A stretch of DNA of 60,025 bases from JAIOTH01 sp964639335 (GCA_964639335.1 CAZXCJ010000001.1:1-60025), one strand, 5' to 3'. Positions 7,844 to 15,380 are shown, counted from the stretch's first letter. The notes: a model not told the origin generated them from the letters alone. Program-made: numbers and translations.

Positions 7844-8284
7844 TTACTTAAATACGGATTTTTTTAATCTCTTAGTATAATTTTTTAGATAATATAATTT
7901 TGACTTCCTAGATTTTATTTTACCAACAACCTCTATTTTATCTATTAATGGAGAATTTATAGGAAATATCTTTTCTACTCCAATGCCACCTGATTCTTTT
8001 CTAACTGTAATAGTGGCCCCAACTTCTTGTCCGTGCTTACGAGCCAAAACAATGCCTTCAAAAACTTGGATTCTTTCTTTTTCTTCACCCTTAGTGTTTT
8101 TTTCTTTAATTTTTTGATAAACTTTAATAATTTGCCCTGGCTGAATATCCTTAAAATTGGCTTTTAAATCTTTTTTATCAATTTTTATGTCTTTTTTATC
8201 TTCTGATTTTTCAGATGTTTTGGCTTTTTGAACCTTTTCTTTCTCAAACTCTTTATTTATTGACTTATCTTCTTCTTTTTTCAT
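7844..8284 (-). CDS. rplS: 50S ribosomal protein L19, with charged N-terminal extension
   Basis: The L19 core is clear: DIQPGQIIKVYQKIKE, RIQVFEGIVLARK, TVRKESGGIGVEKIFPINSP, IDKIEVV and SKLYYLK. L19 sits at the 30S-50S interface. I start at the Met at 8284, since codons upstream of it encode an implausible hydrophobic leader over intergenic DNA. This still leaves about 45 Lys/Glu-rich residues before the core, an extension not found in standard L19. It is a single gene, divergent from the HD-domain gene at 8429. Confidence 0.93.
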   Translation of the reverse strand: MKKEEDKSINKEFEKEKVQKAKTSEKSEDKKDIKIDKKDLKANFKDIQPGQIIKVYQKIKEKNTKGEEKERIQVFEGIVLARKHGQEVGATITVRKESGGIGVEKIFPINSPLIDKIEVVGKIKSRKSKLYYLKNYTKRLKKSVFK

Positions 8285-8428
8285 AATATGTATAATGTTA
8301 TTATTTACAAGTAATAAAATACTAACTAAAAAATGGTCTAAAGTCAAGAGTTGCTTGTTTAAAGCTAAAATTAAAACTATAATAAAATAGTCAAAAACTT
8401 CTATTCTTAAAATAATAATAATAAAAAT

Positions 8429-9034
8429 ATGCAACCAAACGAAAAAGACAAAAAAATAATGAATTTCTTATTCGAAATAGGGACAATGAGAAAACTACCA
8501 AGAATGCATCAACAAACATTATTGTCTCAAGATTTATCAGACAATATTGCGACTCATTCTTATCGGGTTTCAATCATTGCTTGGTTTTTAGCCAAATTAG
8601 AAAAGATTAATCCCTATAAAACAGTAATGATGGCTTTATTACATGACATCAAAGAAGTAAGAAGTGGCGATCATAATTATGTACACAAAAAATATATTAA
8701 AGTATTTGATAAAGAAATTGCTAAAGATCAACTGGGCGAATTGCCCTTCAATGACTTATTTGAATTAAATGAAGAATTTGAAATACGAAAAAGCAAAGAA
8801 GCAATAATCGCTAAAGACGCTGACCTTCTTGACCAGATTCTTTTATTAAGAGAATATGCTCATCAAGGAAATAAAGAGGCAGAAATCTGGTTGAGCGGAA
8901 AAGGCAATTCTGAAAAAATAAATGCTCAATATAAAAACCTTAAAAGCAAATCAGCCAAAAAATTAGGTCAAGCAATTTTATCTGGAAAAATTTCCGAATG
9001 GTGGAAAAATATCTGGACAGCTAAAAACAGATAA
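8429..9034 (+). CDS. HD-domain metal-dependent phosphohydrolase
   Basis: 201 aa. The HD signature residues are in order: His in ATHSYRV (about residue 42), HD in ALLHDIKE (about 71-72), and Asp in AKDADLLDQ (about 132). The sequence fits the YfbR/HDDC2 subgroup, which dephosphorylates deoxynucleoside monophosphates. The substrate here is inferred from family only. A strong terminator follows. Confidence 0.82.
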   Translation: MQPNEKDKKIMNFLFEIGTMRKLPRMHQQTLLSQDLSDNIATHSYRVSIIAWFLAKLEKINPYKTVMMALLHDIKEVRSGDHNYVHKKYIKVFDKEIAKDQLGELPFNDLFELNEEFEIRKSKEAIIAKDADLLDQILLLREYAHQGNKEAEIWLSGKGNSEKINAQYKNLKSKSAKKLGQAILSGKISEWWKNIWTAKNR

Positions 9035-9050
9035 AAAATTAAATTAATAA

Positions 9051-9079
9051 AAAAGCCTCGTGCCAATACACGAGGTTTT
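9051..9079. terminator. Strong bidirectional terminator
   Basis: AAAAGCCTCGTG and CACGAGGTTTT form a perfect stem with a 6-nt loop and A/T runs on both sides, between the convergent genes ending at 9034 and 9096. Confidence 0.85.
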
Positions 9080-9095
9080 ATAGATTTTAAACATT

Positions 9096-9788
9096 TTATT
9101 CAGGGAGTGGGGGTGGTTGAAAAAAATCTTCAGAAATTTCAGTGATAATACATTTTGCATCACCAACTGATTCTCCTACTTGATATTTTCCAATCCAGAT
9201 GTTGCCTTCCTTTTTTTCAAAAGAATAAGCAATTACTCTCTCTTCCCCACTATAAACCTTATTAAAATCAATAGATTTGGAGCTAATCATCACATCCCAA
9301 ATTATTGATTCGCGATAAACAGTATTTCCCATAAATCCAAGTGTCCACTCCTCAATTACTCCTTTCATTAATCCCGATCTACTTTCTTTGTCTGAAAATA
9401 TAGTTCCTGAAAAAAAAGTACTCTTTTGGCCCTTAAAAAACCTTACTCCCTCTACTCCTTTTTCTGTCTTCATTGTCGTGCCTTCTTGGAAAAAAAGACC
9501 CTGAATCAAATAAATTCCTGATTGTGAAAATTCATTTGCCGGTTTTAAAAAATCCTCCACTCGCTTCTCAAAAATACTTCTGACAATCTCTTTAACTTCC
9601 TGAGAGGAAAGTTTTTTATCAAAACTAGATTCTGCCACTGGAAATTCTTTAATTTGATTTCCAGTACTGTCTATCTTATCGACTAACCACGAATTACCTT
9701 TTCCGTCATCAATTTCTCCAATTACAAAAACAACTTGTCCGTCTTTAGTTAACCAATATTCTCTTTGTTTAATTATCTTTTTTTTCAC
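9096..9788 (-). CDS. Hypothetical protein with GTG start and strong RBS
   Basis: 230 aa, soluble, apparently beta-rich (alternating short hydrophobic strands), ending in a proline-rich tail (FFQPPPLPE). No family recognised. The start is GTG at 9788: AGGAGGATCAA precedes it at ideal spacing, and no better ATG exists. A TTGACA box lies at 9845-9850. Like several other solitary small genes here, it has a canonical Shine-Dalgarno sequence and sits between terminators. Confidence 0.7.
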   Translation of the reverse strand: MKKKIIKQREYWLTKDGQVVFVIGEIDDGKGNSWLVDKIDSTGNQIKEFPVAESSFDKKLSSQEVKEIVRSIFEKRVEDFLKPANEFSQSGIYLIQGLFFQEGTTMKTEKGVEGVRFFKGQKSTFFSGTIFSDKESRSGLMKGVIEEWTLGFMGNTVYRESIIWDVMISSKSIDFNKVYSGEERVIAYSFEKKEGNIWIGKYQVGESVGDAKCIITEISEDFFQPPPLPE

Positions 9789-9854
9789 TTGATCCTCCTG
9801 ATCATTATTTTTTCTTTATCTTAACTTATCACAAAAAACTTTTTTGTCAAACAA

Positions 9855-9880
9855 AAAATCTCTTTTGCAAAAGGGATTTT
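9855..9880 (-). terminator. Terminator after the GlmU-like gene
   Basis: AAAATC-CTTTTG and CAAAAG-GATTTT form a hairpin with a T run on the minus strand, 17 nt after the stop of the gene at 9897-10655. Confidence 0.65.
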
Positions 9881-9896
9881 GAATTATTTAAATAAT

Positions 9897-10655
9897 CTAC
9901 CCCTTCTCTTTATAAATTTTCTGAGCTAATTCTAAATCTTCTAAAGTATTTACTCCCATAAACTCAAAGCCATCTTCAATTACTAAAGAATTTATTTTTA
10001 AACCTTGTTCGCTAGCTAACTTTACTAAATCTGTTAAATAATACTCGGCCTGGTAGTTATTATTATTTAATTTTTTCAAATTCTCCCATAGCCATTCATC
10101 TTGAACACAATAAATAGCTGGATTAAGCTCAGTAATTTTCTTTTCTGTTTCATCGGCATCTTTAAATTCCACAATTTTAATAATTTCATTATCCTTATTT
10201 CTAATAATCCGGCCAAAATGCCAATAACTTTGGTAATTGCCTTCAAAATTAGATAATTTTAAAGTAAGCATAGTTAAAACTGATTTTTTTTGCTGGTGTA
10301 AAGTAATAATATTTTTAATAGTGTGTGGAGAAATAAAAGGCATATCTCCATATAAAATTAAATGGTTTTTAAATTTTCTTTGTAAAAGTATTTGGCATTG
10401 TTGGACAGCGTGTCCAGTTCCCAATTGTTCTTTTTGCCAAACAAAATTATAATCTAATCCTAAAAGTTCAATTATTTCTTGACCTTTAAAGCCCACTACA
10501 ATAGAAACCGAATTCAAACATCCGGCTTGCTTTATGTTTTCCAAAAGATTTTCTATTACTGTCTGGCCGTCTAATTTTGTTAAAACCTTGGGATGATTTA
10601 CGTTCATCCTGATTCCTCTCCCACCGGCCAAAACAATAATGCTTAAATTATCCAT
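9897..10655 (-). CDS. GlmU-type UDP-GlcNAc uridylyltransferase domain, no acetyltransferase half
   Basis: 252 aa, Rossmann-like nucleotidyltransferase. LAGGRGIRMN and HPKVLTKL form the nucleotide loop, followed by QLGTGHAV, LYGDMPFI (metal Asp), IVEFKDADE and LNPAIYCV. All match the N-terminal half of GlmU. Full GlmU is about 456 aa with a left-handed beta-helix acetyltransferase, which is absent here. A Gna1-like acetyltransferase at 37535 could supply the missing step. It starts 4 nt after the pilT stop, so the two are cotranscribed. A related sugar-nucleotide transferase is the alternative. Confidence 0.82.
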   Translation of the reverse strand: MDNLSIIVLAGGRGIRMNVNHPKVLTKLDGQTVIENLLENIKQAGCLNSVSIVVGFKGQEIIELLGLDYNFVWQKEQLGTGHAVQQCQILLQRKFKNHLILYGDMPFISPHTIKNIITLHQQKKSVLTMLTLKLSNFEGNYQSYWHFGRIIRNKDNEIIKIVEFKDADETEKKITELNPAIYCVQDEWLWENLKKLNNNNYQAEYYLTDLVKLASEQGLKINSLVIEDGFEFMGVNTLEDLELAQKIYKEKG

Positions 10656-10659
10656 ATGC

Positions 10660-11697
10660 TTAATCTTGAACCTCGGTTACCAAAAATGACTGGGCAATAT
10701 TTTCATCAATTAATTCTTGCTCATATAATGTTTTAATGGCCTGGGTCATGGTTACCATGCCGGCATCAGCACTGGTTTGCATAACTGTATTTAATTGTGG
10801 AATTTTATTTTCTCTAATAATATTAGCTACTGCTGGAGTATTAATTAATATTTCTCTAGCTGCTATCATGCCACCACCTTTTTTAGGCAATAATTGCTGG
10901 GCAATGATTGCGTTTAAAACCATAGAAAATTGCATGCGTACCTGCCCTTGCTGATGAGGAGGAAAAACATCAACTATTCTATCCATGACTTGAGCGGCAT
11001 TAGGAGTATGCAGGGTAGCTAAAACCAAATGGCCTGTTTCTGCTAAAGTTAAGGTCAACGCAATGCTTTCTAAGTCCCTCATCTCTCCAACCATAATTAT
11101 ATCCGGATCTTGTCTTAAGACATGTTTTAAACCCGAGGCAAAAGTAACCATATCAGAATCTAATTGTCTCTGAATTATAATACTTTCGGCCTTGGGAAAT
11201 AAATATTCAATTGGATCTTCTAAGGTAATAATTACCAAATCTTCATTTTGGTTAATATAATTAATCATCGAAGCTAAAGTAGTAGACTTACCACAGCCGG
11301 TTGGCCCAGTAACTAAGATTAAGCCGCTTTTTTTACTAACCAATCTTTTAGCAATATCCCCTAATCCAATATCTTCTAAAGTAGGAATTTCTTCACTAAT
11401 AATTCGTGCCACTAAACTAATATTGTCTTTTTCCCAAAATAAATTAACTCTAAACCGGCCTATCCTCGCTATTTCATAAGAAAAATCTAAATCTTTTTCT
11501 TCTTGAAATTTCTTTCTTTGAGTTGCAGTAAGAATATTATCAATCATTTTTTTCAACTCATCATTACCTAAAATAGAAAATTTTTCTAAATGAGTTATGG
11601 CTGTGTTTATTCTTAAAATTGGTTTATGGCCAACAACCAAATGCAAATCTGAGGCCTTTTTGTCTACAGATATTTTTAAAAGCTTGTTTAAATCCAT
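10660..11697 (-). CDS. pilT: Type IV pilus retraction ATPase PilT
   Basis: 345 aa hexameric ATPase powering pilus retraction at the cytoplasmic membrane. The N-terminal PAS-like domain contains DLHL. Walker A is GPTGCGKST (131-139). The Asp box is ITLEDPIEY, Walker B is DIIMVGEMRD, and the His box is HLVLATLHT. AIRNLIRE, the usual C-terminal motif, reads ANIIREN here. Length is normal for PilT. It is upstream of the GlmU-like gene in one transcript. Pili are common in Patescibacteria and may serve host contact or DNA uptake. Confidence 0.93.
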   Translation of the reverse strand: MDLNKLLKISVDKKASDLHLVVGHKPILRINTAITHLEKFSILGNDELKKMIDNILTATQRKKFQEEKDLDFSYEIARIGRFRVNLFWEKDNISLVARIISEEIPTLEDIGLGDIAKRLVSKKSGLILVTGPTGCGKSTTLASMINYINQNEDLVIITLEDPIEYLFPKAESIIIQRQLDSDMVTFASGLKHVLRQDPDIIMVGEMRDLESIALTLTLAETGHLVLATLHTPNAAQVMDRIVDVFPPHQQGQVRMQFSMVLNAIIAQQLLPKKGGGMIAAREILINTPAVANIIRENKIPQLNTVMQTSADAGMVTMTQAIKTLYEQELIDENIAQSFLVTEVQD

Positions 11698-11720
11698 AAG
11701 ATTTAGTTAAAAATTTACCA

Positions 11721-11757
11721 TCGTGAAATAGTATCACTTTGTGATAATTTCACAGGG
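11721..11757. repeat. Palindromic repeat, copy 1 (shared with 37166-37204)
   Basis: GTGAAATAGTATCAC...GTGATAATTTCAC followed by AGGG. It is nearly the reverse complement of the element at 37166-37204, differing mainly in the loop and in one frayed end. Confidence 0.7.
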
Positions 11758-11917
11758 TGAAAAGGTAAAAGTAAAAATTACAATTACAATTTTAAATTTC
11801 TAGTTTTAATTTTTTAATTTATTTCTATACTAATAATACTAATTATATCAACTTTATACAACTTAATTTAAAATTAAATAATTAACAATTCATTTATGGG
11901 TATTTACCCATAACTAT

Positions 11918-12733
11918 CTATCCTTTTTTCTTGTCTATTAAAAATTTAACAATAGAAACTGTAGATTTGTGTTTTTGAGGTGGGTACCAATCTTGAAATT
12001 TTATTAAAGGATATTGTTTGTGCTTATTAAAAATATATTTTTCATTTTTATTCCAACCCTGAATTACTTTTTGTGGTTGAGAAAAATCTATATTCTGTTC
12101 GTAATCAATTAAAGTTCTATTTAAATATAAAAAGCCTTGAGGATATTTTTTGGAAATCCTTAAAGTAAGTTCCCAATCCTCCCAAAAATCCATTTTTTCG
12201 TCCCAATTTCCGACTTTTTTAATAATATCTTTCTTATGAACCAAAGTATTTGTATCAATTAAAATCTTACGTTGCCATAACCTCTTTAAATCAAAATATT
12301 TCCCGTGATTAGTAATTTCATCTCTGAGAACTTTTTTCTGACCATTTTTTCGGATAATATTTAAACGATAATTTTTCTTAGCAAAAACAACGACCTTATT
12401 AGGAAATTTTTGAAAGGCCTTTAAATAGGATTCTAAAAAATCCCTATACCATTCATTATCACTGTCTAAATAGGCAATATACTTGCCGTGGGCCCTTTTT
12501 AAAGCATAATTACGGGCATAAGAAACGCCTTGATTCTTTTTTAATTGGAAATACTTAATGCGTGGATCAGTGTAAATATTGATTAATTCCTTAGTTTTAT
12601 CATTAGATGCATCATCTATAATAATTAACTCAAAAAAAGGATAGGTTTGATTTAAAACCGAATTAATGGCTCGCCATAAAAAATGACATCTATTATAAGT
12701 AGGTATTATTACGGAAAATAGAGGATCTTTCAT
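11918..12733 (-). CDS. Family 2 glycosyltransferase
   Basis: 271 aa GT-A fold. FSVIIPTYNRCHFLWRAINS and IIIDDASNDKT form the nucleotide-binding region, YLDSDNEW (about 88-95) is the metal-binding DxD, and WEDWELTLRI is the acceptor-side ED motif. It transfers a sugar to a surface polysaccharide or lipid carrier. The specificity cannot be read. It is the last gene before the origin-like region, transcribed away from it. Confidence 0.85.
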   Translation of the reverse strand: MKDPLFSVIIPTYNRCHFLWRAINSVLNQTYPFFELIIIDDASNDKTKELINIYTDPRIKYFQLKKNQGVSYARNYALKRAHGKYIAYLDSDNEWYRDFLESYLKAFQKFPNKVVVFAKKNYRLNIIRKNGQKKVLRDEITNHGKYFDLKRLWQRKILIDTNTLVHKKDIIKKVGNWDEKMDFWEDWELTLRISKKYPQGFLYLNRTLIDYEQNIDFSQPQKVIQGWNKNEKYIFNKHKQYPLIKFQDWYPPQKHKSTVSIVKFLIDKKKG

Positions 12734-12786
12734 AAAATTGGCTATTTATAAACAAATTATACAAAAATTTACACTTTTTGACAAGT

Positions 12787-13044
12787 TTTTCCACAGGTTT
12801 ATACACAAGTTGGGGATAACTTGACAATTTTTTCTAAATTTATTAAAATTTTATTGAAAATTAATAAAAATTAAAACTTTTTCAATTAAAAATTACTTAT
12901 TTATAACACAAAATTACTAAAAAAGTCAATTTTTTTGACAAAATAAACAAAAAATTACATTTTTTATACCTGTTTATCCACAAAATTATCCCCAGCTATA
13001 CCCATATTAAATAAATAACACTCCTAAATTATTCCTTATCCACT
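12787..13044. other. Candidate oriC: phased DnaA boxes around an AT-rich core
   Basis: DnaA-box-like 9-mers: TTTTCCACA 12787, TTATACACA 12799, TTATCCCCA (minus) 12811, TTATCCACA 12974, TTATCCCCA 12986, TTATCCACT 13036. The first three start exactly 12 bp apart, and the pair at 12974/12986 is also 12 bp apart. The 155 bp between the groups are almost pure A/T and suit a DNA-unwinding element. Five parS sites follow within 2.3 kb. dnaA itself is 26 kb away, so this may instead be a DnaA-titration site. Confidence 0.65.
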
Positions 13045-13068
13045 CGCATAAAACCATCGTTCATAAAT

Positions 13069-13084
13069 TGTTCCACGTGGAACA
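13069..13084. promoter_or_regulatory. parS site 1
   Basis: Perfect 16-bp palindrome TGTTCCACGTGGAACA, the ParB-binding parS consensus form. It lies 25 bp after the last DnaA box. Confidence 0.85.
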
Positions 13085-13161
13085 ATTTCATTATAAAACC
13101 CCTTAAATAAGCTATTAAATCATAATTTATAATTGAAAATTTATAATTGAAAATTGAATTA

Positions 13162-13225
13162 TGGTGTCCCAACCAGGACTTGAATCCCATTATACAGCGG
13201 AACAGGCCTGAATCTAATACTAAAA
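13162..13225 (-). pseudogene. tRNA-like relic downstream of tRNA-Arg
   Basis: The minus strand ends GGGATTCAAGTCC, then TGGTTGGGACACCA, resembling the T arm and CCA end of a tRNA-Glu-like molecule. The matching 5' acceptor (GTCCCAA) and a foldable D arm are missing. Confidence 0.4.
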
Positions 13226-13300
13226 TGGTACCCTCGACAGGAATCGAACCCGTATCTTATCCTTAGGACGGATTTGTTCTATCCATTGAACTACGAGGGC
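13226..13300 (-). tRNA. tRNA-Arg (anticodon CCT)
   Basis: 75 nt with an encoded CCA. The acceptor GCCCTCG pairs with CGAGGGT (G1:U72 wobble). The anticodon loop GTCCTAA gives CCT, and the T arm is ACGGGTTCGATTCCTGT. Confidence 0.92.
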
Positions 13301-13357
13301 ATAAAATTATATTTTTAAAAAGTAAAATCCTTTATCCAAGGCGAAAGGTTACATAAT

Positions 13358-13373
13358 TGTTCCACGTGGAACA
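13358..13373. promoter_or_regulatory. parS site 2
   Basis: TGTTCCACGTGGAACA, perfect palindrome, flanked by AAT/ATT so that the symmetry extends to about 22 bp. It lies between tRNA-Arg and tRNA-Gly. Confidence 0.85.
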
Positions 13374-13430
13374 ATTGTAAATAAACAGTAGGGGCGTAAA
13401 CTATTCGTTAAGTAGTATTGTAAATAGCGC

Positions 13431-13496
13431 TGGTGGCAGCGCCATGAACTTGAATCAAGGAATAAACCTTAGCTCATGACAAAGACAAATAGTTCA
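13431..13496 (-). pseudogene. tRNA-like relic downstream of tRNA-Gly
   Basis: The minus strand ends GATTCAAGTTCATGG, then CGCTGCCACCA, which looks like a T loop plus CCA end. The 5' acceptor is absent, and the T stem seems interrupted by about 18 nt. Confidence 0.3.
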
Positions 13497-13570
13497 TGGA
13501 GCGGGATACGAGAATCGAACTCGCGTTTATAGCTTGGGAAGCTAGCGTATTGCCACTATACTAATCCCGC
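13497..13570 (-). tRNA. tRNA-Gly (anticodon CCC)
   Basis: 74 nt with an encoded CCA. The acceptor GCGGGAT pairs with ATCCCGC, the anticodon loop TTCCCAA gives CCC, and the T arm is CGAGTTCGATTCTCG. Confidence 0.94.
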
Positions 13571-13681
13571 TTATTCCTCCACTTTCTTCAAAAAGTGGAG
13601 GACAATTAACAATTTACAATTTACAATTTTAAATTATAAAAAAAATTAAAGTGCTTTATCTAAGCCAAAAAACACTTGAAT

Positions 13682-13697
13682 TGTTCCACGTGGAACA
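13682..13697. promoter_or_regulatory. parS site 3
   Basis: TGTTCCACGTGGAACA, perfect palindrome, ending 5 bp before the stop codon of the HAD-like gene at 13702. Confidence 0.85.
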
Positions 13698-13701
13698 ATT
13701 T

Positions 13702-14079
13702 TTATTCTGATTTATTTAACATCTTAAATGGTTTGCCCTTCTTCCAATATACTTCAAAATTAGCTAAGTCTTTAATTAATTTATTAAAATCACCATTAAA
13801 ACAAATAGCTCTGTCATCAATATAAACAGGTACTTTAACTTTATTATTCGTTATTTTTGACGGTAATGGCAAATTATTATCTTTAAACCATTTTTTTATT
13901 AAACTAATTGGTTTTCTTGTTGTTAATACTATAATTTCTATATTTGCCTTTTCTAACTTATACAAAAAATTTCTAATGCCAGATTTTGGAGATCCAAGCC
14001 ATTTTTCTCCTTTCCAACCAGTATAATTGTTAAAAATACCATCAAAATCAATGCTTATTTTTTTATTTTTTATACCCAT
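13702..14079 (-). CDS. HAD-like protein, small
   Basis: 125 aa. ISIDFDGIFNNYTGW (about residues 8-22) matches HAD motif I with Asp-x-Asp. IIVLTTRKP (about 48-56) fits motif II (Thr), and VPVYIDDRAI (about 85-94) fits motif IV. There is no cap domain. The motif-I surroundings resemble small nucleotidase or polynucleotide-phosphatase-type HAD proteins. The substrate is unknown. The gene lies between parS sites 3 and 4, possibly as a single transcription unit. Confidence 0.65.
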   Translation of the reverse strand: MGIKNKKISIDFDGIFNNYTGWKGEKWLGSPKSGIRNFLYKLEKANIEIIVLTTRKPISLIKKWFKDNNLPLPSKITNNKVKVPVYIDDRAICFNGDFNKLIKDLANFEVYWKKGKPFKMLNKSE

Positions 14080-14156
14080 AAACTCTTTGTTTATTTACCC
14101 ATTTTTTTAGACTTTCATCAAAAGATTAGCTAGTTTAAGCTAAAAACTAACCAAAT

Positions 14157-14172
14157 TGTTCCACGTGGAACA
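14157..14172. promoter_or_regulatory. parS site 4, followed by a duplicated half-site
   Basis: TGTTCCACGTGGAACA. A second CGTGGAACAATTT occurs at 14203-14215, separated by about 30 bp containing GCTTCGCATAGGCAGG. This is as if a short element had inserted into parS and duplicated 9 bp. Confidence 0.85.
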
Positions 14173-14216
14173 TTATAAAATCAACAGCTTCGCATAGGCA
14201 GGCGTGGAACAATTTA

Positions 14217-14801
14217 CTAATCTAATTTATAACCTATTTCAAATAGCATTTCCATTATTTTTGCTAAAGGAATTCCTTGTAAAAGACTACTCCAACTCCC
14301 ATTGACCTCTTTTATAAAGGTAGAACTATAATGTCCTAAAGGATCATATCCAAGGGCATAAGTGTTATATTTGGAATCTTGCTCTAAATATTTATTTATT
14401 TCCTGCTTATTAATATTTCTCATAAGAACCTCTGTTTTTACAAAATCTGAAATATGCTTATTTTCTACTAAATTAAGCATATAAATACCTGTATAAAAAG
14501 AATATTTATTGTTTGATAAAAATTTTAATCTATTAATGGCTTCTTTTTTATTTTTAGGTTTTTCTAAAATTTTTCCTTGAAAATAACCAACAGAATCAAA
14601 TCCAATAATAATACCCTTAGAATGATTTTTAGCTACTGCCTCAGCCTTTAATTTTGATAGATATTTTACTAATTCTTCCGGTTTTCCCGGTCTTTCTGCT
14701 CCATATTCATCGACATTACTCGATTCAGCAATAAAATCTAAACCGAGTCTTTTAAAAGTCTCTTGTCTATAAGGAGAACTTGTAGCTAGTATAATTTTCA
14801 T
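14217..14801 (-). CDS. Maf-like nucleoside triphosphate pyrophosphatase
   Basis: 194 aa. KIILATSSPYRQETFKRLGL is the Maf N-terminal substrate loop. Further motifs are IIGFDSVGYF (in place of GADTVV), LEKPKNKKEAINRLKFLS and FYTGIYML. Maf proteins hydrolyse non-canonical or methylated NTPs, limiting misincorporation, and can affect septation. The GADT motif is altered to GFDS, so activity should not be assumed. The gene starts 6 nt after the stop of the deoxyribosyltransferase-like gene, forming an operon for nucleotide housekeeping. Confidence 0.8.
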   Translation of the reverse strand: MKIILATSSPYRQETFKRLGLDFIAESSNVDEYGAERPGKPEELVKYLSKLKAEAVAKNHSKGIIIGFDSVGYFQGKILEKPKNKKEAINRLKFLSNNKYSFYTGIYMLNLVENKHISDFVKTEVLMRNINKQEINKYLEQDSKYNTYALGYDPLGHYSSTFIKEVNGSWSSLLQGIPLAKIMEMLFEIGYKLD

Positions 14802-14807
14802 ATAAAA

Positions 14808-15233
14808 TTAATTTATTTTAGTTAAATCACCATTAAGCACCATGGGGTTGGCCAATTTTATTTCTAAAACATACTTTAAATCCTTTTCACTAGGTAAATC
14901 ATATAATAAAAAAATCTTTTTGTCTAAGTGTCTAGCTACAGCGATTTCCATTAAAGTAGCACCGCCAACATAGCCATTAATGCCACTCTTAGGGTAATTC
15001 AGTACCAAAACAGCTTCACTATCAGCTACCATATTAAAATGCTCTTTGTCTATATCTATACCAGAGCCACTAAAATTCTGACAATGTTCTAAAGATTCGT
15101 TCAATTTTGGATTTTTAATACATTCCTGAGTATCATTAGGTATTAAAACTTCATGTTTTAATATTTCCAATTCTTTCTTTATTTCCAACATTTTCTGAGC
15201 AAAATACATGCTCCCACAAATCACAATTTTCAT
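14808..15233 (-). CDS. Nucleoside 2-deoxyribosyltransferase-like protein
   Basis: 141 aa. KIVICGSMYFAQKMLEIKKE is the Rossmann-like start. DIDKEHFNMVADSEAVLVLN and GYVGGATLMEIAVA follow the layout of the nucleoside 2-deoxyribosyltransferase superfamily, with the Glu in TLMEIA as likely catalytic residue. It may cleave the N-glycosidic bond of nucleotides. Its pairing with Maf supports a nucleotide-salvage or sanitation role. Exact function is not provable from sequence. Confidence 0.7.
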   Translation of the reverse strand: MKIVICGSMYFAQKMLEIKKELEILKHEVLIPNDTQECIKNPKLNESLEHCQNFSGSGIDIDKEHFNMVADSEAVLVLNYPKSGINGYVGGATLMEIAVARHLDKKIFLLYDLPSEKDLKYVLEIKLANPMVLNGDLTKIN

Positions 15234-15286
15234 AAAATTAAAATTATATACTATAATGTATTATTTAAGCCAAGAACTACCTAAAT

Positions 15287-15302
15287 TGTTCCACGTGGAA
15301 CA
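15287..15302. promoter_or_regulatory. parS site 5, followed by a duplicated half-site
   Basis: TGTTCCACGTGGAACA with the same downstream arrangement as site 4: a half-site CGTGGAACAATTT at 15333-15345 after a 30-bp spacer ending CGCGCAGGCAGG. Confidence 0.85.
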
Positions 15303-15380
15303 TTATAAAATCAACGTCTTCGCGCAGGCAGGCGTGGAACAATTTTTATATAATAAACTTTAAAAAACTTTAAAACAAAA

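Larger units (their letters stand above)
12734..13701. other. 968-bp gene-poor region with origin, parS sites and tRNAs
   Basis: No protein gene is credible here. The stretch holds DnaA boxes with an AT-rich core, three parS sites, tRNA-Arg, tRNA-Gly and two tRNA-like relics. Low-complexity AATTTACAATT-type DNA fills the rest. Confidence 0.8.

Noticed and set aside
8285..8434. Fifty-residue hydrophobic N-terminal extension of L19 (start at 8434)
   Set aside because: The extra residues are unlike any L19, overlap the divergent HD-domain gene start and read through AT-rich spacer. The Met at 8284 is a better start.
12734..13701. Small protein genes in the origin-like region
   Set aside because: All frames are short, low-complexity or antisense to tRNAs.
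13069..15345. CRISPR array from the repeated TGTTCCACGTGGAACA units
   Set aside because: Spacing is 270-1130 bp and irregular, and genes lie between copies. The palindrome is a parS site.
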